Part shown: positions 9,156 to 20,100 of the stretch, piece by piece
Position numbering within the stretch: the first letter of the stretch is position 1
Layout of the letters: every line of letters begins with the position of its first letter
Assembly: GCF_022662015.1 (NCBI RefSeq)
Contig: NZ_JAKMCM010000001.1
Span: 186,001 to 250,000, forward strand
DNA length: 64,000 nt
DNA from: Aestuariivivens sediminicola
GTDB taxonomy: Bacteria; Bacteroidota; Bacteroidia; Flavobacteriales; Flavobacteriaceae
Direction: 5' to 3'
Translations under genes and position numbers: made by a program
Notes under the pieces: model-generated
Told to the model about the DNA's origin: nothing
The model's database searches: none
What the model saw: only the letters and a program-made list of their open reading frames with translations

Positions 9156-10796
9156 ATGAAGATTAAATCATTTTTCCTAAATAAATCGATATTGAGGTTT
9201 TCGTCAAAACTGCGCCCTTCTGAGAGGCGTATACTGTTTTTCTTTTTAGCCATTTGTTTCTGTCTTTCAAGCTGTTCAAAATCAGCAAATGGAACTTCCG
9301 AAATGCCAAATATCATTTATGTTTTAGCAGACGATCTGGGAATTGGAGATATCTCCATATACAATGCGCAGGGTAAAATTATCACCCCACATATTAATCA
9401 ATTGGCCAAAGATGGCATGCGATTTACAGATGCTCACACCTCTTCATCGGTATGCACACCGACGCGTTACGGTATTTTAACCGGCCGCTACAATTGGAGA
9501 AGCCCCTTGAAAAATGGAGTTTTAACTGGTAAATCAAAGGCCTTAATTCCTGGTTCCCGAAGTACGGTGGCCTCGATGCTGAAAAAACAGGGCTATCAAA
9601 CGGGATTCATCGGGAAATGGCATTTAGGTTGGGATTGGGCCTTAAAATATACCGATACACTGTCTGGGGAAGGCTGGAATGCCGGTGATTTTGGCGCACT
9701 GGATTTTTCAAAACCCATTTCGAATGGACCAAATGATTTAGGATTTGACTATGCCTATGGCCTCTCAGGATCTTTGGATATGGCGCCTTATGTCTACGTT
9801 GAAAATGGGATGCCAACCATGATCCCGGATACGATAACCCAAAATACTGGCCGTTATTCGTGGTGGCGAAAGGGACCTACCTCAAAGGATTTTGTTCATG
9901 AGGACGCGACACCCAACTTTTTCAGGAAGTCCTTCGACTTTATAAGTGAAAAAGCCCAGGGCAGCGACCCGTTTTTTCTTTACCTGGCATTACCATCCCC
10001 ACACACCCCAATTCTGCCAACCAAGGCATGGGAGGGGAAAAGCAACTTAAATCCTTACGCCGACTTTGTCATGATGATCGATGCCTATATGGGACAGCTC
10101 ATAGAAACCATTCAAAAGGCCGGGATTGAGCACAATACCATGGTGATTTTTACAAGTGATAACGGCTGTTCGCCTCAAGCCAATTATGATCTGCTGCGCT
10201 CCAAAGGGCATGACCCAAGCTCCATTTACCGAGGTCATAAGGCAGATATCTTCGATGGAGGACATCGCGTCCCATTTATTGTAAAATGGCCCGAAACCAT
10301 AAGCAAAAATACCGTTTCAAATCAAACTATTTGTACAACCGATTTGATGGCTACCTGCGCCGAAATTTCGGATTATGAGCTCATGGCCAACGAAGCCGAA
10401 GACAGTTACAGTTTAATGTCCTTGTTTAAACAAACCCAAGAAGACAGGCCACTAAGGGAAGCTACTGTGCATCATTCTATTAATGGAAGCTTTGCCATAA
10501 GACAGGGCGATTGGAAACTCATCCTTTGTCCCGATTCAGGAGGCTGGAGTGCTCCGAAACCCACAGATAAAGCAGCTTTGGACAGCTTACCAAAATACCA
10601 GCTATACGATATCCGGACCGATCCCGGGGAACGCACCAATCTCATCGATCTGCACCCGGAAAAAGTAGCTGCCTTAAAGGCCTTGTTGATCTCATATATA
10701 ACCCAAGGACGAAGTACACCCGGCGAGCCTCAGGATAACGATCCGATAGATTTTGAATGGAAACAAATAGCATTTGCGAATTCGACGGATGACTGA
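9156..10796 (+). CDS. Sulfatase lipoprotein (S1 family, Cys-type formylglycine)
   Basis: Hydrolyses sulfate esters, probably on sulfated algal polysaccharide or oligosaccharide. The N terminus has a basic stretch of ~26 residues, a hydrophobic segment and a lipobox (CFCLSSC, lipidated Cys40), so it is likely anchored in a membrane and facing the periplasm or surface. The metal-binding Asp pair is in VLADDLG (59-60). The formylglycine motif is VCTPTRYGILTGR with Cys100 as the residue to be oxidised. Also visible are FIGKWHLG and the C-terminal substrate-side motif TSDNGCSP. It is followed 66 bases later by a GDSL hydrolase on the same strand, a likely two-gene unit removing sulfate and acyl groups. 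No maturase gene is in view. The sulfatase subfamily and substrate cannot be assigned safely by eye. Confidence 0.9.
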   Translation: MKIKSFFLNKSILRFSSKLRPSERRILFFFLAICFCLSSCSKSANGTSEMPNIIYVLADDLGIGDISIYNAQGKIITPHINQLAKDGMRFTDAHTSSSVCTPTRYGILTGRYNWRSPLKNGVLTGKSKALIPGSRSTVASMLKKQGYQTGFIGKWHLGWDWALKYTDTLSGEGWNAGDFGALDFSKPISNGPNDLGFDYAYGLSGSLDMAPYVYVENGMPTMIPDTITQNTGRYSWWRKGPTSKDFVHEDATPNFFRKSFDFISEKAQGSDPFFLYLALPSPHTPILPTKAWEGKSNLNPYADFVMMIDAYMGQLIETIQKAGIEHNTMVIFTSDNGCSPQANYDLLRSKGHDPSSIYRGHKADIFDGGHRVPFIVKWPETISKNTVSNQTICTTDLMATCAEISDYELMANEAEDSYSLMSLFKQTQEDRPLREATVHHSINGSFAIRQGDWKLILCPDSGGWSAPKPTDKAALDSLPKYQLYDIRTDPGERTNLIDLHPEKVAALKALLISYITQGRSTPGEPQDNDPIDFEWKQIAFANSTDD

Positions 10797-10862
10797 ACCA
10801 TTTATTTTAGTTAACTATGAAAATACTGTTTCCTATGGCATATCAATTTAACACATTATAAA

Positions 10863-11543
10863 ATGAAGAAAAAATGTATCCTTATATGTTTAACCGTAGG
10901 TATAATAGCTCTCAGTGAGGCTCAGGACTGGGGTAATTTAAAACGGTATCAAAGTGAAAATCTCGCTTTGGGAAAACCTGATCCGGATGCGCATCGTGTG
11001 GTATTTATGGGCAACTCCATAACCGAGGGTTGGAAAACACTCCGACCCGAATATTTTTCTGAAAGACCCTATATCAACAGGGGCATCAGCGGACAGACCA
11101 CACCACAGATGCTTTTACGATTTCGACAGGATGTCGTTAATTTATCACCTTCGGTTGTGGTTATACTGGCAGGCATCAACGATATTGCCGAAAACACCGG
11201 TCCGACCACGATCGAAATGATTATGGACAACATCATTTCCATGGCCGAGATCGCCATATCGAATCGTATTAAAGTCGTTTTATGTTCCGTCCTTCCGGCC
11301 TTCGATTTCCCATGGCGCCCGGGACTTAATCCATCCGGAAAGGTCATCCGATTAAATGCCCTTTTACAGGAATACGCGAAAGCACATGATCTGGAATATG
11401 TCGACTATTTTTCAGCTATGGCAGACGAGCGTAATGGATTAGAACAGAGCCTGGGGGACGACGGTGTTCATCCAAATGCAAAAGGCTATGCCATTATGGA
11501 GCAGCTGTTGGAAAAAACGCTGAGCCAAATGTTAAAGGATTAA
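10863..11543 (+). CDS. Secreted SGNH/GDSL-type esterase
   Basis: Serine esterase of the SGNH fold. Signal peptide at residues 1-20 (CILICLTVGIIALSEAQ). Block I is FMGNSITEGW with nucleophile Ser52. The block II glycine is in GISGQTT, block III Asn is in LAGINDIAENTG, and block V is DDGVHPNAKGY with the Asp-His pair. The length of 226 residues fits acetylxylan-esterase or lysophospholipase-like SGNH enzymes. The position directly after a sulfatase suggests carbohydrate de-esterification, but that is inference. The last 12 bases overlap the 3' end of mpl on the other strand. Confidence 0.88.
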   Translation: MKKKCILICLTVGIIALSEAQDWGNLKRYQSENLALGKPDPDAHRVVFMGNSITEGWKTLRPEYFSERPYINRGISGQTTPQMLLRFRQDVVNLSPSVVVILAGINDIAENTGPTTIEMIMDNIISMAEIAISNRIKVVLCSVLPAFDFPWRPGLNPSGKVIRLNALLQEYAKAHDLEYVDYFSAMADERNGLEQSLGDDGVHPNAKGYAIMEQLLEKTLSQMLKD

Positions 11544-12887
11544 CTTTTTAAGCGCATCGAAATCCAAACCGCCGTAATTACCCGAACTCATCAGCAGTAA
11601 TGTCTTATTCCTGAAATCCTGATCGAATAAATACCTTTTAAACGCATCCGGGTCTGTGTAAATGATGAGGTCATTGCGTCCAAATGCAGCAGCAATCTGG
11701 GCTTCGGTAACTTTTTCAAGCTTTTTTATTTCAACGGCATGAGGTGAATAGAATACCACTGCAATATCTGCGGCATCCAAAGTGCCCTTGTATTCTTTTA
11801 AGAATTCGGCATTTAAACTGCTGTAGGTATGTAATTCTAAACACGCCAAGAGGGTTCGCTCCTTGAATTGTTCTTTTACAGCCTGAGTTGTGGCCTGTAC
11901 TTTACTGGGCGAGTGGGCAAAATCCTTGAAGGCAACGCTTGTAGGGCTTTCTGCAATTTTTTCCAGCCGCTTACTGGCCCCTTTAAAGGTAGCGATGGCC
12001 TCGTAAAAATCGTCTTCGTCGATGCCCATATGCTGACAAATCCACTTGGCACCGGCAAGATTATTCAAATTGTGTTTTCCAAAAATTTCAACAGGTAAAT
12101 CGCCTTCCGGAGTCAGTAGGAAAGTCCGGCCATCTTCAACCCTGTATTCCGGGGTTCGATATCCTATTTTTCGAATGGTGTTCGAACTATTTTCAACGAC
12201 CCTCACCACCTCAGCATCCTCAGCATTGTAATTGATGCTACCACCACTCACTATGGAATCCACAAATATCCTGAACTGCTCCACATAATTGTCGAAGGTC
12301 GGAAATACGTTAATATGGTCCCAGGCAATACCACTTAAAAGGGCGATATTGGGCTTGTACCAATGTATTTTTGGTCTTGGATCGATGGGCGAACTTAAAT
12401 ATTCATCTCCCTCCAAAACGATAAAATCATTATCTTCTGTGAGCTTCACCATAACATCGAAACCCTCCAATTGGGCGCCCACCATATAATCAACATCCCG
12501 TTCATGATAGTGCATCACATGTAAGATCATAGAGGTTATGGTCGTTTTGCCATGACTACCTGCTATAACGACACGGGTTTTATATTTCGATTGTTCGTAT
12601 AAAAATTCGGGATAGCTGTAAATCTTAATTCCCAATTCCTGAGCCTTCAATAGCTCGGGGTTGTCTGCCTTGGCATGCATGCCCAAAACTATAGCATCGA
12701 GAGTGGAGGTGATTTTTTCCGGATGCCAGCCAAAACGTTCAGGTAAAAGTCCTTTTTTTGCCAATCGCGATTTCGACGGTTCAAAAATAGTATCATCACT
12801 TCCTGTAACCCGGTATCCCTTGTCGTGTAATGCCAATGCCAGATTATGCATGGCTGCTCCTCCTATTGCTATAAAATGTACGTTCAT
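11532..12887 (-). CDS. mpl: UDP-N-acetylmuramate:L-alanyl-gamma-D-glutamyl-meso-diaminopimelate ligase Mpl
   Basis: Murein-recycling ligase joining the salvaged tripeptide to UDP-MurNAc at the cost of ATP, in the cytoplasm. The Mur ligase N-terminal Rossmann domain starts MNVHFIAIGGAAMHNLA. The ATP P-loop is AGSHGKTTITSMI (GSHGKTT 110-116). The central domain has EGDEY and AWDHINVFPTF. The C-terminal domain includes KDFAHSPSKVQA and ends after LLMSSGNYGGLDFDAL. 451 residues, as expected for Mpl; MurC would be distinguished by a different N terminus and context. A single gene, convergent with the GDSL hydrolase. Confidence 0.93.
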   Translation of the reverse strand: MNVHFIAIGGAAMHNLALALHDKGYRVTGSDDTIFEPSKSRLAKKGLLPERFGWHPEKITSTLDAIVLGMHAKADNPELLKAQELGIKIYSYPEFLYEQSKYKTRVVIAGSHGKTTITSMILHVMHYHERDVDYMVGAQLEGFDVMVKLTEDNDFIVLEGDEYLSSPIDPRPKIHWYKPNIALLSGIAWDHINVFPTFDNYVEQFRIFVDSIVSGGSINYNAEDAEVVRVVENSSNTIRKIGYRTPEYRVEDGRTFLLTPEGDLPVEIFGKHNLNNLAGAKWICQHMGIDEDDFYEAIATFKGASKRLEKIAESPTSVAFKDFAHSPSKVQATTQAVKEQFKERTLLACLELHTYSSLNAEFLKEYKGTLDAADIAVVFYSPHAVEIKKLEKVTEAQIAAAFGRNDLIIYTDPDAFKRYLFDQDFRNKTLLLMSSGNYGGLDFDALKKLIL

Positions 12888-13069
12888 GAGTTATGTATTG
12901 AAATGCTCCTGGCATTTCAAAATTCGAATTCTATGTCTGTTAATTTTAAAGGTAAAGATATGAATTGAAGTTAGAAGCGCGAAGCCTAAATGGAGACATT
13001 TTTACATACCACATAAGGCATGGGGTTGATAACACCAGGCTGTTAAATTAAAAGGAAAAAGAGTCATTC

Positions 13070-14023
13070 CTACATATTGACAATCTTTTCCTTTTGCTCC
13101 TTAAAGGTTTTAATTTTTGGTAATTCAGCGATAGCCATATCAATATGCTCCAGTGCTTTACGCTTATGATTCTTGTGCATATGAATTTGTGCCAATCGAT
13201 AATGCGCCCATGCTTTTGGCACACCGTCCTTTACGGTATAATTTTTAAGATAGGTATTGAGACATTGTTCTCCCTTATCCAATGCAACATTATATTCAGC
13301 TGCTATCTTACCAATTTGATAGTGTAGGGAATTGCGTTGGTATTTCTGCTGTGCCACTTCAATGTTATGTATGGCTTTTTCAGGTTCGTTTTCATTTTCA
13401 TAAAATTGGGTAAGCTTTTCAAAACAGGTCAACGAACCACCTTCGTTTATGGCCATTTTATAATATGTCTCAGCACGATCGGGTTCATTATCATATTCAT
13501 AAATATAGCCCTTTGCCAGGTAACCATCTACTTTCGACAGGTTTTCCAACTCCTCTGCATAGTGAAGCGATTTCGTTTTACTGCCCCCAAACAGACCCGG
13601 TAATTGCATGTACAGTTCAACCAGGGCCCATCGCACCTCGATATGGTTTGGATCCAGATCGGCGGCCATTTTAAACGATGATTTTACATCGCCTATAAGA
13701 CCCAGCGCACTAAACTTATTCTCCAAAGCCTTCATCCCTAACATACCACCATATTTGTAATGGTAATTGGCGTTTTTATCATCAACTTCAAGAAGTTTCT
13801 TGAACTGGACTTTAGCCTCATCCCATTTCTTCTGATAGGCATAGGCATCTCCTAAAAGCTCTATCGCTCTCAAATTTTCAGGATGGTCTTCTAAAAAATC
13901 CAACATCAATTGCTCCATTTCAACATAATTCTTCTCCTGGAACAATCGCTCCGCCTCAGCTATTTCAGATTGGCTGAAAGCGAGGATTGGAAAAAGCAAT
14001 AAAAACAATAAAAAATGTTTCAT
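13070..14023 (-). CDS. Secreted tetratricopeptide-repeat protein
   Basis: 317 residues with a signal peptide (FLLFLLLFPILAFSQ). Tandem TPR-like helix pairs are visible through the length (EAERLFQEKNYVEMEQLMLD, RAIELLGDAYAYQKKWDEAK, AETYYKMAINEGG, AHYRLAQIHMHKNHKRKALE). It probably works as a periplasmic scaffold; no catalytic motif is seen. It is divergent from the alpha-2-macroglobulin gene, with 176 bases between them holding both promoters. Confidence 0.85.
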   Translation of the reverse strand: MKHFLLFLLLFPILAFSQSEIAEAERLFQEKNYVEMEQLMLDFLEDHPENLRAIELLGDAYAYQKKWDEAKVQFKKLLEVDDKNANYHYKYGGMLGMKALENKFSALGLIGDVKSSFKMAADLDPNHIEVRWALVELYMQLPGLFGGSKTKSLHYAEELENLSKVDGYLAKGYIYEYDNEPDRAETYYKMAINEGGSLTCFEKLTQFYENENEPEKAIHNIEVAQQKYQRNSLHYQIGKIAAEYNVALDKGEQCLNTYLKNYTVKDGVPKAWAHYRLAQIHMHKNHKRKALEHIDMAIAELPKIKTFKEQKEKIVNM

Positions 14024-14100
14024 AGGTATTGGGTCGAAATTGCAAAGTTAAACTTTCCCTCCTTACTTTAAAAATATTAACTTCACTCCTTTGGTAAAAT

Positions 14101-14108
14101 TATATTTG
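14101..14108 (+). promoter_or_regulatory. Candidate -7 promoter box (TATATTTG) of the alpha-2-macroglobulin gene
   Basis: Matches the Bacteroidota sigma-ABfr -7 consensus TAnnTTTG about 90 bases before the start codon. No convincing -33 TTG at the usual 17-21 base spacing. Confidence 0.4.
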
Positions 14109-14199
14109 CAGACCACCTTTTTTGGAATGGCTTTTGAATATAAGCTGTAAACGCACATCCTTTTTAATGTTCCGATGGAAACCATAAATTTTTAAATAG

Positions 14200-17100
14200 A
14201 TGAAACACGCTTTATCGCTGCTTATTATACTCCTTTTTTCAAGTCTAATAGAGGCCCAGACCACTAATTATGAAGATCTGTGGCATAAAGTGGAGCAATA
14301 CGAAAAAGATGGCTTGCCTCAATCAGCATTAAAAATAGTCACAGCAATTGGTGAAAAAGCCAGAAAAGATGGAAATTCTCAACAACGGATTAAATCGATG
14401 CTGTATCAAAGTAAATATGCCCTGATCCTTGAGGAAGAGGCCCAACTTAACATCATAGCACATTTCAAATCTGAAATAAACAACACCACCTTTCCTGTAA
14501 AAAACATATTGGAAAGTATTCTGGCCGATCTCTATTGGCAATACTTTAACCAGAACCGTTGGAAATTTTACCAGCGAACGAAACTGGATCCTTCGGGAGC
14601 CTCAGTATCTGAAACTGATTTCAGAACCTGGGATTTGCAGACCCTTTTTAATGTGATTCATTTGCATTATCAGAATTCATTGGATAAGGGGTCGAAATTA
14701 CAACTCGAAGATTTAGAAGCATACGATGCCTTACTCGTTCTTCAAAAAGACTCAAAACGATACAGACCCACCTTATTTGACTTTTTGTGTCATCGTGCAC
14801 TGGCGTTTTATAAATCCTCTGAAACCCAAATAACGCAACCCGCCTTTTCCTTCGAAATTGACCATCCGAAATATCTGGGTGCGGCAGAACCCTATTCAAC
14901 ATTAGAACTGACATCCCGAGATACGATGTCTCTCCAGCTTAACGCCCTGAACATTTATAAACAGCTCATTCAATTTCATCTTAAGGACAGTAACCCTTTG
15001 GCATTGGTCGATGTTAACATTGAACGATTGCATTTTGTGCACCAGTACACCTCCTTAACCGATAAAGACGCTCTTTTATTAGAGGTACTCAACAGAGAAA
15101 AAAGTAAAATTAAGGATCATGAGGCTTCCGGATTATACGATTTTGAAATCGCCTCCCTTTACCACCGTCAAAGCAAAGACTACCAACCTAAAACGGATGA
15201 ACGTCATCGATGGAAAGCAAAGGAAGCGCTTGCCATTTGCAATGCAGTCATCAGCAGATTTCCGGAAAGTAAGGCTTCAGAACAATGCAAATTACTCAAA
15301 TCTCAGATTGAACATCCGTGGCTTCAAATCACCTCGGAAAAGATGCTTCCGCTGCAACAACATGGACGCCTGTTGGTTAAGTATAAAAACTTAAATGCGC
15401 TTCATTTTAAAGTATTCAAAATAGCTGAGGACGAATTGGAACGTTTCAGTAAACTATATCGCAAGGAAGAACAACTTGAATTCATTGATAAACTCAAAAT
15501 AAAAACACAATGGAGCAACACCCTTCGAAATGAAAGGGATTATCAAATACACAGCACAGAGTTAGTCATTCCCGAACTTGGCAATGGGAACTACTTGATT
15601 TTTGCCTCTGCTAAAAACCATAAGAGCACTTTTGCATTTTCAACCATTCAAGTCACCAATATCGCCCTGGTAGAGTGCAACGGCAAAAACGTCAAGACGT
15701 TTCAGGTGATTGACCGAAATAACGGATCTCCTATTAATGGTGCCGATGTAACCTTAACCTTTTACAAAAATTATAACAAGGAACCGCATCAGGAATTTTT
15801 TAAAACAAATAGCCTCGGGGAGTTTCGTTTAGAAAAATCTAAGGACCGCTACAGAAATATAGTCGTAAGGGTTAAATATGAAAATGATACAGCACACTTT
15901 GGCAATTATTTTAAAAACGCATTGAGCGAACAGGTACGCAATGACACTGATTTTAAAGCTTTTATTTTTACAGATCGCTCAATTTACAGGCCCGGGCAGA
16001 CGGTTTTTTTTAAAGCCATTGCCATGAGAACCACAAAAGACACATCTGAAATCGTGGCCAACGAACCGGTTAAGGCTGTTTTATACAATACAAATGACGA
16101 AGCGTTAGCAGAATTGGAGTTACGAACAAATGCCTTTGGCTCGGTTTCGGGCGAATTCATATTACCAACTGATGGATTGAATGGCACCTATCATATTGAA
16201 TTTGACGGGGATGAAATAAACTTTTTTACGGAACATTACTTTTCAGTTGAAGAGTATAAGCGTCCTACGTTCGAAACCCAATTCCATCCTATTAACCAGA
16301 TCTTTAGAGTTAACGATTCCGTAGTGGTGAAAGCTGTGGCCAATGCCTATGCGGGAAGTCCTGTTACCAATGCCAAAGTGGTATATCGGGTGCAGCGAAC
16401 AGTACGATACCCAAGATGGTACTCATGGGGCCGACCCGCCTTTTTCGGTCAACCTCAGGAAATTGGCCACGGGGAAACAGTGACCAATGAAAAAGGCGCC
16501 TATGAGATTGCCTTCAGGGCGCTTCCGGACCAAAGTATCGATAAAGGTGATTTACCGGTCTTTACCTATGAAATTACTGCAGATGTTACCGATATAAACG
16601 GTGAAACACGAAGTGCTGCAACTGTGGTTAAAGTTGGTTATCACGCCTTAGTAGCCAACATGACACTGCCAACAGTATTGGATAAAACGAAAAAGGATCA
16701 TAAGATTTTAATTGAAACAAAAAACCTTAACGATGAATTTGTTCCAGCAAAGGGCCTTATTAAAATATATAAATTAGAAGCACCAAATACCGTTTTAAGA
16801 CAACGTCCCTGGGCTGCCCCCGACTATCAGGACATCGATGAGAAAACATTTAAAACCCTGTTCCCGCATGACGCCTATAACGATGAACACGACCCAAATC
16901 ATTGGGAAAAAGGCGATTTGGTTTTTGAAACGAAATTCGACACCCACAGCGCTCAGGAAGTCGCTTTGGGTAATATTAGAAGATGGGCATCAGGGGCGTA
17001 TATAATTATCCTGGAAACACGCGACCCATACGGTCAGTTCGTGAAAGACGAAATTAGAACCGTGTTATTTAGTGAGCAGGACAGAACCATTGCTGATAAT

Positions 17101-20100
17101 CAGTTGTTCTCCTTTACCACAGACGCTACTCAGTATGCTATCGGTGATACTGCCCTGTTGACCCTGGCTTCAGCAGCAGACGCTCTTACTGTGACCCTTA
17201 AACTTGAAAAAAACCATCAGATAGTCAAAACAGAGATCATTGAACTCGGCAGGAACAAAAAAACATTTTCCATTCCTATAGAATCAAATGACCTGGGTGG
17301 TTTTTCCATACATTACAGTTATGCAGCATTCAATAGTTTTGAATCCGGAACGATACCGATTTCAGTACCATACCCTAAAACTGAATTGGAAATAGAAACC
17401 TTGACCTTCAGGGATAAATTACAACCGGGATCTGAAGAAACCTGGAGTTTCAAAATAAAGGGGCCCTACGGAGAACAGCTTAGCGCCGAGTTATTGGCCG
17501 GCATGTATGACGTCTCCTTAGACCAGTTTAAACCACACCAATGGAATTTCTCGCCTCTGTATCGTCCAATTTATACCGCTACGAGCAATAGCAATGCCTA
17601 CCACAGTTTTGGCACGAAATACTTCAGAGCTTACAATGAGCGGTTAAGCTTGAACGCCTCGAAACACTATTATGATCAATTGAATTGGTTTGGTTTTTCA
17701 TTTGGGCAACGGAACATCCTGATAAGGGGAGTTTCCAGTGTGTCTGACAATTTAAATAATGATCAGGCCGATGCTAACCCAGTTGAATTTGAAGATGATG
17801 TCTTGTTCAAAAGTGAAGCTGCCGCTCTCGAAGAAGAGGTTACCGTCGGCTACGGATTACAAGAGGAAACTGAGGGCGGCAATTTAAAGGATGGCATGCC
17901 TGGTTTTAAGTCCATTCAAATTCGTAAGCACCTTCAGGAAACAGCCTTTTTCTTTCCTCATTTACAAACGGACACCCTTGGCCATATTAGTTTTCGATTT
18001 TCCACGCCGGAAGCCCTGACCCAATGGAAACTGCAATTACTGGCACATACCAAAACCTTACAGAGTGCGACAAAAATCTTAACTGCCGTTACCCAAAAGG
18101 AATTGATGATTATCCCAAATGCGCCTCGCTTTCTTAGAGAGGGTGACACCCTTTTCATCAGTACAAAAATTGCCAACCTAACAAAAGAAGAAATGTCGGG
18201 TCAAGCCACTTTAATCCTAACGGATGCTATTTCAGGGGAGGACCTTTCGAAACAACTGGTAATCCCTCAGTTATCCAATTACCCCAATGCCGATAACAGG
18301 AGCGATTATACTATACAAAATTTTACGGTAGATGCAGAAGGGAACACACAGGTCTCATGGCAAATGTATGTTCCTGATCATATGCAGGCCATACAGTATA
18401 AGATCGTTGCAAAATCAGATAACTATAGTGATGGTGAACAAAATACACTCCCTGTCTTAAGTAACAGGATACTGGTCACCGAGACCTTACCCATGTGGAT
18501 AAAAAGCAATGAAACCAGAACCTTTGAATTGGATAAACTGAAACAGAACACATCCAACACCCTAAGACATCATAAACTAACGCTTGAAATGACTTCGAAT
18601 CCTGTATGGTATGCCGTTCAGGCCTTACCTTATTTAATGGAATATCCCTATGACTGCAACGAACAGATTTTTGCGCGCTACTATGGAAATGCGCTGGGAC
18701 ACCATATTGTAACATCGAATTCAAAAATACACGAGGTATTTAAACAGTGGACTTCCCAGGATGCCTTGCTGTCAAACCTTGAAAAGAACGAGGAATTGAA
18801 GTCAGTTTTAATTCAGGAAACACCTTGGTTACGGGATGCGCAAAGCGAGACCGAACAGAAAAAACGCATCGGTCTGTTATTCAATCTCAACAAAATGGAC
18901 GCCGAGTTGCAATCCTCATTACGCAAATTAAAACAGAATCAAATGGCTTCGGGTGCCTGGTCCTGGTTTAATGGTGGTCCGGACAACCGATTCATTACCC
19001 AACATATAATGAGTGGTTTCGGACAACTTTACAAACTTGGAATTATAGGGGATACGACCACCTTATTCAATCCCGATTCGGGTGAAGAATCGATGATACA
19101 AAAAGCCATTTCATATCTGGATGCCGCTTTTGTTAAAGAATATAAAGACCTTAAAAAACACAACGAGGACTCCGATTTAAGTCAGGATCATTTGAGCTAC
19201 ACCCAATTGCATTATCTCTACATGAGGAGCTTTTTCCCCAATGTGATCACATCGCCGGAGGTAAAGGAAATTATGGACTATTACCAATTACAGATTCAAA
19301 CCTATTGGTTAAAAAAATCGTTATATGCTAAAGGATTAATGGCCTTGATATGCTTTAGAAATAAGAATACGCAAACTTCAGCTAAAATTCTGAAATCATT
19401 AGTCGAAACGAGTATTACAAATGAGGAATTGGGGATGTATTGGAAGACCAATGTAAATTCGTGGCATTGGTATCAGGCCCCGATAGAAACACAGGCCTTA
19501 TTCATAGCTTTGTTTGATGAAGCCGGTACTACTGTATATGACGAAGCTAAGACTACGGAACTCATTGATCATCTAAAAATCTGGTTGCTCAAACACAAAC
19601 AGACCAACCAATGGAAAACGACTAAAGCCACAACAGATGCTATATATGCCCTTTTACTTCAGGGAAGTGACTGGTTAAGTATAGCAGATGGGGTCGACAT
19701 TAGGGTAGGCGACGAACGTATCGTGCCGTTATCCATTGAAAATACTAAAATAGAGGCTGGAACCGGTTATTTTAAAACCTCATGGAGTGCCCCTGAAATT
19801 ACTCCGAATAAGAGTACGGTTAGACTTACAAAAAAAGGAAAAGGCATGGCATGGGGTGGACTTTACTGGCAATATTTTGAAGACATGGACAAAATTTCTT
19901 CGGCTAAAACCCCCTTAAAATTACAGAAGAAACTGTATTTAAAAACCTTTACCGATTTGGGTGAGCAGATAAAAGAAATTACGGATACTACAACTTTGAA
20001 TGTCGGTGATGCCGTTCGTGTTCGTATTGAACTGCAAAGTGATCGCGACATGGAATTTGTTCATATGAAGGATATGCGGGCCTCCGGATTGGAACCGGTA

